The translations under genes and the position numbers were made by a program. A stretch of 64,000 nucleotides of DNA. Source: Liolophura sinensis (Eukaryota > Mollusca > Polyplacophora > Chitonida > Chitonidae). The notes under the pieces are model-generated. The model searched no databases, was not told the DNA's origin, and saw only the letters and a program-made list of their open reading frames with translations. Shown here piece by piece: positions 1-13,000 of the stretch. Location of the stretch: positions 31,787,608 through 31,851,607 of the forward strand of contig NC_088300.1 of assembly GCF_032854445.1 (NCBI RefSeq), given 5' to 3'. Positions within the stretch are counted from its first letter, which is position 1, and every line of letters begins with the position of its first letter.

Positions 1-5
1 TGGCA

Positions 6-31
6 CATAAATAAATAAATAAATAAATAAA
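6..31 (+). repeat. (AAAT)n tail, probably of a SINE
   Basis: Six AAAT units at the left edge. The same tail ends the SINE copies elsewhere in the window; the body of this copy would lie before base 1. Confidence 0.5.
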
Positions 32-191
32 GAAGTACATAAGTCTTATGAAAATCTTTGAGGGTAGAGGTTCTTCATTTAAAACTCAGCTTATGAGGGA
101 AAAGCAATTATGGGCCAGATTCATGATAATATAATGCAAACAAAATTATCAAAATGCAGTAACAAGCTAACTCCTTTGTTTCTGTTGACAG

Positions 192-3100
192 TTGCTTGTC
201 TTTCATGAGGATTTGGCTGACACCAAACCTTACTCCATGTTCAGCAGTGTCCACGCCTCCACCCCATGTGTGAAGTTAAAACTGGACAATGTTGAAACAC
301 ACAAGGTAAGTACCCATAGTCATTTATTGCATACAAGCTCCTCAAGTTGAGTTGGGGACCTCGGTGGCATAGTGTTTAGCATGCTAGTGCAGCACATGTT
401 GACCCAGGAAAGTCTCGCCAGTGTGGTTGACGTGAGTTCAAGACCAGCTAATGCTGGCTTTCTCTCTGGTTGTATATGGAAAGGTCTGTCAGCAACCTGC
501 TTTTATGATCATAATTACTTTCTCCCCTTTTTGGAGTTTTAAATAATCAGAATAGGGGAGTTTCAAGCTTGACTCTTTTTGTTGTAAATGGTAAAAATAG
601 TCTTTCTTTATCATGTGACTTGTCAAAAATGTTAGGCAACTTTTGCTGACATTGATGTACTGTACTGATCATTCAAGTTCTGAATTCATGAGTGGCATCA
701 CTTATCTTCAGGAACGTCATGAGAGCAGCCGTTCAGCACCTCAGTTTTTTTCCCATCGTTTTTCTATTCTAAATAACTTTGTGTGAAACCTTTCCCAGGG
801 GCCCATGTTATAGTAAATGTAATCAGGTATAGTTGCCCAACATTTCTGTCAAGTCACATGGTACAGTAGGACATTTTTTACCTTCAGCAGTGAAAGAGTG
901 CAAACTCAAAACTCTCCAGTTGAAATTAGAAACAGCAAGTCAGTCCACTGGCTATGATTCAAACACGGTTATATTAACATGCCATTTTGCAGATGTCTCA
1001 CCGGAAATATGTGCCCCCACGCACAGATGTGGTGCTGGAGTTGGGTCGCTGCTCCTCTGAGCTGGACATTACCATCGTGGATCGCATCGACACTTTGCTC
1101 AACCCTGACCCTCTGACCCCTGAACCCAGCTCCTCCAGACTCTATACATCCTATGCTCCACATTATAATTTGGTACGTGCCCCGGCTAGATTGTTTACTG
1201 ATCATGAAGTCAATGTTTCCCATATGTGAAGCCGTTATCACTTATTATGAAACAAATGGAAAAATGAAAACAGAGTATAACTTTGTGGGCTTTAAAGTAA
1301 CAGTTTATTTCATGATATTTATGTACGTAATTTCTTGGTTCTGGGTTTGTGCCACACCCAGTATTGTTTCACGTACATGGTATGCTATATATGAGTGGAT
1401 GAATCCAGGTAAAACATGTAACCTCATGTTTATTGGACAAAAACATGTTGTCTGCAACAAGAGTAACACCTTAGACGAATGAGCCAAAAAATATAGGGTG
1501 CAAAATAACAGTTAAACTATTTTTCGTAATGATTCCCATCTTATTTTGGTGGTTTTAATACATGCTGTCCAGCACTGATGCAGTACTGATGCACTAGTTA
1601 TTTATAAGACTATATAGATATAATAGTGTGTTACTGTTTGTGTGTGGTTCAGGCTGGTGCTCAGTCCCTGTCAGAGGACGTGATTGATGAAGGATCAGGG
1701 GATGAACGACGAATTGATGTCACTGTGTCCGCTTCTTATGCTCAACTACACTTCAGGTAGAACTTCATCTTTCTAAACTGACCTTAAGAAATTAAGGTAT
1801 GAATGGCAAAAGCTGGATTGGAAGTCTAATGGATCCCAAAGAGATGAATCATTTTAGGCAGGTGTAAAATACTGGTGTACATGTAACACACTTTCTTGCA
1901 TAACAGCCAAACAACATTATAATATTGCCTATTGTGTGATGAGAGCAGTAATGTTGAGTTTTATATAAACATAAGATTTGCTAAAAGTGTTCATATTAAA
2001 TCTTCACTTGCAGGTTCCCAATCCCTGTGTTAGGGACTGGGCCTCAAGTGGGGAGGTTGGCCTGGTGGAAACGACGACTAAGGAAGGAAGTTCTAATAGC
2101 TGAATTGACCGAGTTCTGCTTCCAAACCAAATACATCCCTGTGGAAAACGTACAGCAGTATGAATTCACATGTCGGGAAGTACACGGTGAGAACGTCAAT
2201 CGTAATCTTGTGGAAAGAAAAAAACGATTTTTACAGGGAGAGTTGGTATTGATAATTTAACTGAATTTTCTCTATGTCTCTACACAGTATCATCATTGAT
2301 ATATTCAGCATCTTGCCATGACATTTGAGATGAGATAAATATTTATATTTGGGAAGGTAGCACGTACATGTACTATACATGGGGAGTCTCTTTTGCTGTT
2401 TGACCCCAGTGTGGATGAAATATTGCCAACTGCGGGCGAAACCATGATCATTCGTTCATTTTTTTGCTACTATATAGTACCACTCTATAATCATTGATTA
2501 CATTTACCCTGTTCTCACTTGCATGTTGCCAAGGTAACAGCCTTTGGTGACGCTAGTGTAGCAGTTTACCCCAGGCACACCAGTTTCCTTCACCCATAAA
2601 ACTGACTCCCATTGCATAAGTGGAAAATTTTTGAGTATGGTGTTAAACAACTGTCAGATCAAATTAAATTAAAATTTTGAAAAATCTGATTCTAATCGTA
2701 GGTTGATTGGATACTTTTGAATTGTTAAATAATGTTTGCAAACATTGGGTCTGTTTGTGGTCCATTAATGGTATTTAAAATGGGTGCACATTAAAGTTTT
2801 GAGGCACATGTACATTGTACCTGTTCATGCTCTCTGCTGTTCTATAGGCCAACTGCAGGAGGAACCAAGCCAACCACCAATCTCATTCGTTCACATTAGA
2901 CAAGATGTGGATTCATCAACCAATGGAAATCAAGATGACTTCAACTGGCCAAGGTAAGAGACACCAGATGGCTTTTGTTTGTAAAGACGATTACCTATCA
3001 TTATTAATACATGTATCTTCCCGTGTCCTAATTGCACTGCAATTTCTCTGATGTAGGCTACATGCTGTTGCGTTTTTTTTTTTTAAACTTAAACTTTGAT

Positions 3101-6100
3101 TTTCATACATTCTAATTTGAATAGGGTTCAACTGTTTGCAAATTTCCCTGATTTTAAGAGAAAGAAAAAGACATGAATAATTATTCCTGGAGCTGTCATA
3201 AAGGAGATAGATATACTATTCTTTGATGAATTAATCTGGATTAACACGTTTTTGTTGTAATCAAATTTTAGTAGTTGTCAACCTTCATTTATGGTGTAAC
3301 ATTTTGCAGGTTAGTCGTGAAGGTGTTTTCTCAGAAGTCATCTGTATTGGAGGAAGAACAGGTGGAGTCTGATGACTCCACTCCAATGGACTCACTGAAT
3401 GGGGCATGTCAGTTTGCCAAGCCAGAGTCGTCTCCCTTTTCCTCCAGAAAGTACATGTATGAGAAAGAGGAGGTGTCCGACAGAAGTGAAGTCACACACA
3501 CAAGTGAAGAGGTAAACTTACAGCTAAGATGCATGCGCAGTTTATCAGTGTGTTACTCGTAAACGCAAATCATTCATTCATTCATATACATTCAACATGA
3601 GTTGAAATTGAGTTGTGTGCTTTATTTGATAAAATCGCCTGAGAAGAAGATGTAAATCTTTGTACAGACTTGGTGTTAGTAGTAATATAGTAAAGTTTGC
3701 TTTGGAGTCCAATTAAGATACATGTAAATACTAATGGCAGAAACACATTTCATTAAATATGGATAGCTGGATTATTAAGACCCATGTAAAAGTTAAAAAA
3801 GAAAGCACACCTTTCTGAAAAGTTAATCAATCAGTCACTCATTTAATTCATCAACAAGTGATCAAACAGTAATTTTTTGCTGTGTAGATGGTGCTGCCAG
3901 GTGAGAAGGAGGAGATGAGAGAGTTCCAGGAGAAGGCCCTCAGTAACACACGGGTGGCTGTAGAGCTCTGTCTACCAGAGGTCATCGCTGTCTTACCCAG
4001 TAAACAGTTCTTTGAACTTCTCTACAACAGGTAGGTTCAAGCTGTAATTTCGTACTGTTTTTGGTGGCTTACTGGCTAGAGCCTCGGCCTGAAAATCGGA
4101 GGACGTGTGATCAAGGAATCAGGACTGCTTGATCAGGCGTTAGTATCATGTGACTGGGTGAGGTGTCATGTCTGGTGTCTTTGGCATGATACTTCAGCGG
4201 CAACATTAACTTGCGCTGCTACAAAAAGACACAGTGTATGTATATACACCTAATGAACCCTCATCATATGACTGGAAATTGTTAGGTACGACATAGAGCT
4301 CAAAGCATACACACAAATTTACAGTGATCTCAGTGCACATTTCATATAGTTCAGCTTAAAGTTAAATCTAAAATCAGCAGTCTATATACTTCCTGGGCTT
4401 AGTGCTCATCGTACTGAGATAGACCAAGCACCGGTTGACCCTGGGTCAATATACTGTGATGTAGTGAGTTGGATGTCTGTTGTTTTTGGCAGAAAGGGAG
4501 GCAACGTACATATAAATGTTAAATCAAAAACAAACAACACAATGTACAGTTCATGTGAGACAGTTGCCTACAAGCTCAGAGGTAATAAGTTAATAAGGTA
4601 ATAAGAGAGAGAGAGATAAACATAACAAAGTTTACATAATGTGGAGAGGATATGTCTTTTTTTTTCTCAGGGTGAACAACGACTTGTTGTTATGGTCCCC
4701 GAAAGCCCCTTCCCCAATTCAGCCTCAGGATATGTACCCTGTCTTTCCCTCAGTCAGCACCACCTTGGATTCCATCAGAGTAACACAGCTTCTACAGGAG
4801 GGTGGTCTGGATCATTTCCAACTATGCAAGTCTGCTTTACAGTATGGTGAGTTCGGCTTACGCATGAGTTTATCCATGGATGTGGTGACCATGAGCCTGC
4901 CTTACAAAGCTGTCAAAATGCTGCCTCAAACACACTGACCTTGGTGACATTTTCTCTTCACTATGTGTTGCCGTGGACCTTTACCTGCCAGAGGCAACCT
5001 ATGGATGGTCGTGATTTCCCGTGAGCTCTACCCAGTTTTCTCCCACCATAATGCAGGCACCTGACCTATAAGTGAAATATTCTAGAGTGCAGCGTAAAAT
5101 ACCAATCACATAAATAAATAAATATATGCCACAAGAATGTTGCAACTGATTCGTAAAAGGGTCCGACAAATCTGTAAATTGTCTTCAGAAATTGAAAATT
5201 AGCATGAAAGTTCAAATTTAGGCTTAGGAATAATAATGTGGGTTAAGGCTTAAAGTCTGACTTCAGTTCAGGACAGCTTCATGATCCTGGAAATGATTTG
5301 AATTTGTGGGGGGTATTTGGGTCAAATTGTATGTGTAGCATTTCTTCATTTACCTTTGGCAAGTTGTATCAAAAAATTGTGTGCAAATGCACAAAAGTAA
5401 TAGGGTATTCTTTACATGTCAGATGTGATTTTGTTTATTTCACAGATTCGGACTCAGACTCAGAAGATAGCATGGATCCTGTATACTCCATCCATGATAT
5501 GAAAAGAGGAGGACTGAAGAGGCGCAGAGAAGGGAGACAACTGCCCAGCAAACTCTGTCTATCTATCAATATCACCAAAGGGAAAGTTTTGGCTTGCATC
5601 CCAATACTGGTCAGTCGTACTGATTGATTGATGTAAATGCACAAGAAAGGCTGCAAGTTTTTATTTTGCGATTTTCACACCTTGCACATTAGCAGAAGAT
5701 TTTTGTTCTATAACTGACATCAGGTCATTTAAGGTCTACTTGTATTTTAACAAAGATGCTCCATTCCTAGCTTGCCAGCTGCCAGCCCTACTGCTTCTGT
5801 TTTCATGATTCCATCCTATTTTCATAAATTATATTATTTCTTATTTCATTGGTTATTTCTTAATTCGTGCGATTTAATATTGACCGGGAATGTTCCTCTT
5901 GGTTGACGGTTGGTATACAATATTTGTGGGTCAAATGAATGAATATTAAACAATACACAACTATCAACCCATGAAGTTATTCCAGGGCTGATTTTTGTTT
6001 GTAGAGGGTTAAGAATATCAAAAATTTATACATGTGGTCAGAGAGCTACCTTTTTCTCTGCCCATATCTTCAACAGATAGAAATGCAGCAGTACTGACAC

Positions 6101-9100
6101 CCTGTACAGTGTATAGCAATCTATGATAACAGTCACACACAAAAGCTGTCTGTTTGCAGGATGAGAATGAAGAAGTGAGCTCACAGGAGCATGGGGAGAT
6201 AATCCTGGCTGTGGAGGAGGGAAGTGTGTTTATCGTCTCCTCATTCAAGGGAGACAAGGACCTGGAGTATGTCTGTGTGCAGGCCAACCAAGCTGCACTC
6301 TACCATGATAGTGAGTGTACAAGTGTGTCACTGAATGTCTGATACTATATGTCTGCCCCAGCTGCCATCATTGTGAGCACATGGCCTAGCTGACTGTGAT
6401 GCTTAAAGTGCTGGCTGTGATTATCAGGCCCTTGACTAATGAGGCGATGTGTTTGAATCCAGTTGTCAACTGCAGGTTTGTCGATGGATACCTGGTGAAG
6501 ATCTGTGGTTTATTCTGGGTTCTCCGGATTTCTCCAACCATAAACCTGATCGCCGTCATATATCCTAATTCCTCAAACTTTTCGCATGTGAAAGGGCAAC
6601 TTTCATTGCAGTTTGCATGCACTTTCTTAGTATGAATTTTTTTGTGTTGGCCAATTTCAAGTCTTTACAAAAAGCATAAATTTATCGGTTTACACTGAAT
6701 AATGTCTTCGGAATATGCTTGAATAAACATCTCGCAAACGAAAAGTTTGAAGAATAACAATGGTGAAAAATTATGGAGTACAGCATTAAATACCATTTAA
6801 CCAAAAACCTTCCTGCTTCAATCTGAAACCTATGAACCTCATCCTAGATTTTATGTCTTCCAGTTTTCGTTCAAATTTCATCTAGTTCATCTAATAGAAT
6901 TACATGGAATTTTGATCTTAAAGTTTTGAAGATCTGAAACAATATGCATGAAAGGTTTCCTTATTTTGAGATGGTCATTTGAAATTTATAGAAAGGTGCT
7001 TGTCAACAGTTGAACTGACACGTACCATGATTACTTGTTACCAGACTGTGTAGCGACTCCAAGTAAGTGGCCTCCCACCAGTCAGGCGGAGTTATCTCCC
7101 TGCATCAACCCTGCCCTCAGGTGTGTGATCAGTAAGTCTGGGCCAGGTGTGTACAGTAAGCTGTGTGGACAGGTGGGCTGTGGTCAGGACAGCAAAGACA
7201 TGCTGGCTGTCGCTGTTAAAATAAAACTAGACACCTTAAACAACATCAAGGTAAGCATTGACTACCTACAAGTCTAAAAGTTGTATCTCAGATATCTTCA
7301 TTTATAGTAAAGTCCCATTGTTTGTAGTATGGCAGTTACCACTATGTTTGTATCAGAATTTTCCATTTCCACAGAAATTGATGTTGTATGAATGTTAAAT
7401 GGATGTCATTCACATCTAGATGTTGTGGCAGGTATGTTTTTATGTAGGAAACCTGCAGATAGTCGTGAGTTTCCCCCGGGCTGTGCTCGGTTTCCTCCCA
7501 TCATAATGCTGGCTGCTATCGTATAAGTGAAATATTCTTGAGTACGGCGTAAAACATCAAATCAAATCAGATATAATTTAGGACACATTCCATGCCTTAA
7601 AAGTGCTTTATAAGTTTTTATGAATTTGTATGTTTTTCAGGAATTCGTTGTGTCACTGGGCGTGAAGGGAGCCACACTACGACATTACATGTTACCAAGT
7701 GGCTGTAGTTGGATCTCCCAGGTGAGGGGTTTAATGTGAAAGTCAGTGAGGGTTGTGGTATCTTAGGTCATATTAGTATATTTCACGTAAAGTTTAGCAT
7801 TTTTCATGTGACACATTTTCCTTTATTCTGATTGATTTATCCACCTTATAGGGTGGCTTGTTTTTTATCAAGTTTGGTTGGTTGGTTTCTTTTCAGAAAA
7901 ACTTTAGTGTTGGCATCAAAAGTATCACTTAATGACCTTTATTTGCTTTTGAAATTGCATTTTCACATACCAAACTTTAGATGAAGTACAGTAATTAAAT
8001 CATATGGATTAAGAAAATATTACGTAATGTATTCAGCATGTGAGTGTTTGTTTCAGCTATGTGTTCACATGTTTCATAAGACTTGGAGACAGACCTGATT
8101 GTGTTAATTTACCTTATGTATGTTAACAGGCCATGGAGTTTTTAGATGTGAAGGACTTTCCCATCCAAGGGTATGTGGAACCTAAAGTGATAACAGAGCT
8201 GCATGTTCACCTGTGGAGCTGTGCCATTGATTACAGGTAGGTTTTTATATATTTATTTATTTATAGGTACATATAGCTCAGAATTTCAGATAAGAGAGAC
8301 AGTATGTGCATTCCCAATTCATGATTCAGGAATGCCCACTTTGGTGATGCTTGTGGAGTTAATTCATGGATAATACCGTTAATGAAGGTGTTGTGTATGC
8401 AATTTTAACTATGCGTAACATTCCGACTACATGAAAATTACAAATATTTCAAATTTGTTTTTAGAATGACGTAAAGTCATCTTTGATCCAATCTGATAAG
8501 GAAGTTGTTTGGGTTTGTCGCACATATGAAGACACAATACAGTGTATTATGTATTACCTCTGTTTCACTCCAGGCCCCTATTTCTGCCACTAAAAGCCAT
8601 GGTAACATTGGAGGCATTTAATGTGTCTAGTAATATTGTAACAGGGTCACCCACTTCTCTGTTGAGGTAAGAAGATACAGCTTTACAACATATGTCTATT
8701 ACTATGTAAATAGCCCTGTCCACAGATTTCACATATGGCTTCTCTTTCTAATGTAGATAATGTCACCATAGAGAAGACAATAATCATGAATTTTTCCTGT
8801 GTTTGTAAGTAACGTTATCTTTTTTTTAGGTTTTGCGTACAGGTTACCATATGCACATGAAATATGTCTTACTTTTAGGTCTATAAAATGTTACGGTCGG
8901 CCAGCAGTCTGCTGGTGGTCGTGGGTTTTCCACTGGCTCTGCCAAGTTTCCTCCCACCATAATGCTGTTGCTGTCGTATAAGTGAAATATTCTTGACAAC
9001 AAGGTAAAACATCAATCAAATAAATAAATAAATCTTACAATATGTTGTTACAGATTTCTGGTGGATGATGCTGCCCTCTTTATCTCAGATAACTGCAAGT

Positions 9101-10069
9101 CTTCTCAAGTTGACTTGAAGAAAAGTAAGATGACTTTTCATACTTTAAAAAGTTTTGTGTCACACACTGGTGTCATTTGCCATTGACATGAGTTCCGATA
9201 TTTTATAATAATGTGTACGAAATTTTCAAGTGAATGATTGACTTTTTATTGAAGTGTACAAAGTTCTGTTATGCATTAGAAGATATGGAGTTGAGGGCTA
9301 TCAGAAGTATTTTGTCTCATGTTTTCAGATTATGTATGTGTTTTGGACATGGAGAGGTTTGAGTTGTCCCTACTCTCAGCTGATGGCAAAGATTTGGTAA
9401 GTCTTTCCAACATTGTCATATTATAAAGGATTTTAATTAGTTATGTTAACTAAGACCTGGACTTTAAAGTGGTCTAGAAATTTTTGTGAATTAGGTTGTC
9501 AGAAATTTTCTTGCAAAGCTTAAGTTTTGGTCTTTAGGCAGAACACAATCATTATGTCCATATGTGTAGAATTATTGCCTGTCAGTTTATGTGTGAGATT
9601 ATTGACTTCTGTAGCATTCATTCAAAATTCACTCGTATTTGTATTCTAAAATATTTTACCAGCGGTCAGTACATATACACCGTCTTCTGGTGTTGTTGTT
9701 GCATGACATGGGTAGAGGAGGAAAACACTTGTATATTAATACAAAGTAATATGCTACATGGATAAAGGTCATCACATTCATTTAATAAAAGTTCATAATA
9801 ACAAACGATGTTTAATTTATTAAAACTATAAGACTGAACCCATAGCTCTTTGGCATGTCATACTTTTTTTTCCATTTCAGAAATATCCAAAAACAGATTT
9901 AAGGATATCTACAAATAAGCTGAATATTCGAACATGCTCTGATTCTGGGAAAGCCCTCACAGAACTCTTACAGTACTTTGCTGCGGACGGCGATCTGGTT
10001 GCCAGGGAAACAGAGGCAATGAACCAAACAGATTCCTGTGCTTCCCCTGGTGTCTCCAATATTGTTAAG
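192..10069 (+). CDS. ATG2: ATG2 central region, 17 exons
   Basis: Exons: 192-305, 993-1172, 1653-1756, 2014-2186, 2848-2953, 3310-3511, 3888-4030, 4671-4846, 5446-5609, 6160-6310, 7045-7250, 7641-7721, 8130-8236, 8574-8666, 9054-9124, 9329-9396, 9881-10069. Together they encode about 776 residues of the middle of the protein, which in the family forms repeated beta-groove modules that line the lipid channel. Typical family text is visible, such as DYRPLFLPLKA (8231-8603, across an intron), RFLVDDAALFISD (exon 9054-9124) and LLQYFAADGDL (exon 9881-10069). The exon at 3310-3511 carries an acidic, serine-rich stretch that is probably a disordered loop. Introns are 200-900 bp, several with SINE fragments. 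Every border is a standard GT-AG pair. Confidence 0.93.
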
Positions 10070-13000
10070 GTAGAAGTTATTTGTAACACACATGTCAGAT
10101 CAACAGACAACAAAAGTGTTTCATGGAGGAAGTTGTTCACTACAGTGGAGCACATAATTCTCTTTCACTTTCATTCATGTAATTCACTTTCATTACAAGT
10201 TCATTACATATACTGTAAATCACGTAGAGTTTAGCCGATGATTTTGAACAGTGTTTCCTTGTGTTTAGTTGTGATTCTTGGTAATTGGACACAGCTTGGG
10301 AGTGGTGGGAGTCTGAGGAGTGTCTTCACAGAATTGTACATACCTGGGACAAGGCCAATAAACACTCTCACGCTTCACTGAACATCGAACTGCTAACTCT
10401 AGTAGAATCACAACACAGCTGCTGCCAAAATGCACATCTCACGTATGGTATGCAGAGTGAGTCGTGCCAAAACGCATCAGTGATCAACAAAATGTTAGCA
10501 CTGGTACCATCTGTACATAACTTCCACCAGAATGCATGTTTCACGCATGGTCTGCGAGAGTATGTTGTGTCAAAACAGGCAGATTGAGGTTAGACGGTGG
10601 ACAGTAACAAATAGGCCTACCGTCATAAGCGTGCAGATCTTTCAAAACATCACTGAACGACAAAATGTCTAGCCTAAAGTAAATAAGTACCCATGTGCCT
10701 TTTAGAGGAGAATTTGCAAATGTAAATACAACATTGCATTGCTCCGACTTACTGCGATTCGGTTCGGCTTTACAGGTTTGCCCTTGTTGAAATAAGAAAA
10801 TCCATTTTCGCGCAGTTTGCTTAAATCAGAACCAATCTAACAGATATAAACATCTGAGTTCTATTGATATCATGGCTTATCCTAGCCTTTCTCACATCTC
10901 TGGGTGTAATCTTGCTACTAAACCATTCTTTGAAGTTTCAACATAGTTTAGGAGACCCGTCAATCACAGCAGAGACCCGATATGACCACCTGATATGTTG
11001 TCAGTTGTTTTTAATTCTACTCACTGTAAATGGGTTACGTGTGTTACGTAAACCACTGAAATACACAACTACCTGGCTTTACTGAAATGGTTTAGTAGCA
11101 AAATCCATAGTGATGTCACGAAAATTACTGTGCATGCATTTCACTGAGCACGTGGCTGTATGTAAATTAATGGACCTTCGTCTGCTAGTCTAGATTTGGT
11201 GGGAGATTTCATTATTGGGACTATTCCAAGGGGCGGATTAATGAAAATAAATGCACCTAATTTGTCAGTGTTGAAATCTATAAGCTGTCAGTTACCTGTA
11301 GACATTTACTATTACATGACTCAATCCAGTATATGGCAATCGGCTGTCACAACAATGCGAGAATGAGGTTAGAACATGTAATATATCTGGTTTCGGAAAC
11401 TTGGCCCTAATGTGCTTTCTGTGTTGAACTGAAGACACCTGATTGATAAGGCGAGAAACTAGAAGAGGGAGAGTTTCAATTGTAAAGAAATAACATGTGC
11501 GTGAGATGTGACAAACTCAATTGCTATTTTTCGAGAGCTTGATAACTGATACTTTATATCGCTGAAATACCTTTGCCGATGCGTTAAATTTATTTATGGT
11601 GCTCCATGTAACCTGAACAATTAATCATTCGCCCATTTAATTGAGGCCAGCATGTGTAATACACAACTTTAGCCTGTCAGCCTGAGAAGTAACACGTCAA
11701 GTAGCCTGTTTAGCGTGGACATTTTTGGAATTTACAGGTTTGTTGCAATTGTCGCTTGATACTTTATTTTCTTTAATTCATGAGTGAAAACAAAGGTGTG
11801 ACTGGTCTGGAAATCTTTAAGCCTCACTGTCAAGTACTATAGTTAACCCCCATATCATGGGGAATAGCAGCCTAAGCCTTCATGAGGTTTAAATGGGGAT
11901 GGAGGGTGCTAATATCTCATAGGCATATTTCATGCCGCCCCCAACTCTGACTGCACGGAAGTAACCGATGGGGGAAATTTTAGATCATTTTCCACAAGTT
12001 ATTTCACAGGTCAAAATGCCTAATTTTTTTTCAAAGACTGATGGACCCAACCATTAATAGCTTGCTACTTGCAACCAATAATGTTTTAATGAGGGTCTAG
12101 ATAGACTAGTGGGTGTATGATCGCCCTTCTCTCAGTCCATGCCTGGGGAGTTTATCCCATGTGGCGAGGTCCACCAGCCAGACTGTCACTGGGGACTGGT
12201 CACTATCCCCTGTCATCTTCGGTGGCAGCTCAAATCAGCTAAACTTTACGACCAGAAATATTTGGCTAAACTCTACATGATTTACAGACTTAGACTTTTT
12301 CTAAAACATCTTCTATATGCATGTTTGGCAGTCAGATCTCACGATGCATAGAACATCACCTCTATCTTAATTCTACATGTTTATCTTTACCCTCTATTCA
12401 AATAGCCACCAATAACTTGTGCATTCTTGATTATTGTAAATCTGTGTAGTCGCTGTCATTGATCATGAGTTCAGTGCACAACCTGAAAGCTCAGAACACA
12501 AGAATTGAACATATTGAATATACTCATTAATGAATTACCTAATTTGATCAGTTTCATAGAGAGTGCAGTTAACCACTTTATGTTGAAGTATAGCGCCTAT
12601 ACCATGTCGTTGCATTGCTAACAAAATCAACATTGTCCTACTCTACCTTTTTTATGCTTTTATTTGAGCTGACAAAAACTGATAATTCAGATGACATTCC
12701 AGTATAATTTGTCTCACCAACTTGTACCTGTGTTGTTGTTTGTTATAGGAGGAGAGGACACGGTCTAACAGTTCGTCTAGCGGGGGTCTGTCTGAGTCTC
12801 GCATGGAGCAGGTTCATGACCTGATGGCTGATGCCATGAGAGAGTCCAGTTCTTCCCCATCAGGATCAGGTCTGTCATCAGATAGGGCATTACCCAGTTA
12901 GCAGTCATATCAAAAAGGGCATTACCCAGTTGGCAATTGTATCAAAAAGGGTATTACCCAGTTAGCAAACGTATCAAAAAGGGCATTACCCAGTTAGCAG

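Noticed and set aside
10285-10587. 100-codon open frame in an ATG2 intron
   Set aside because: Partly made of an internal DNA duplication, with no domain; treated as transposon debris.
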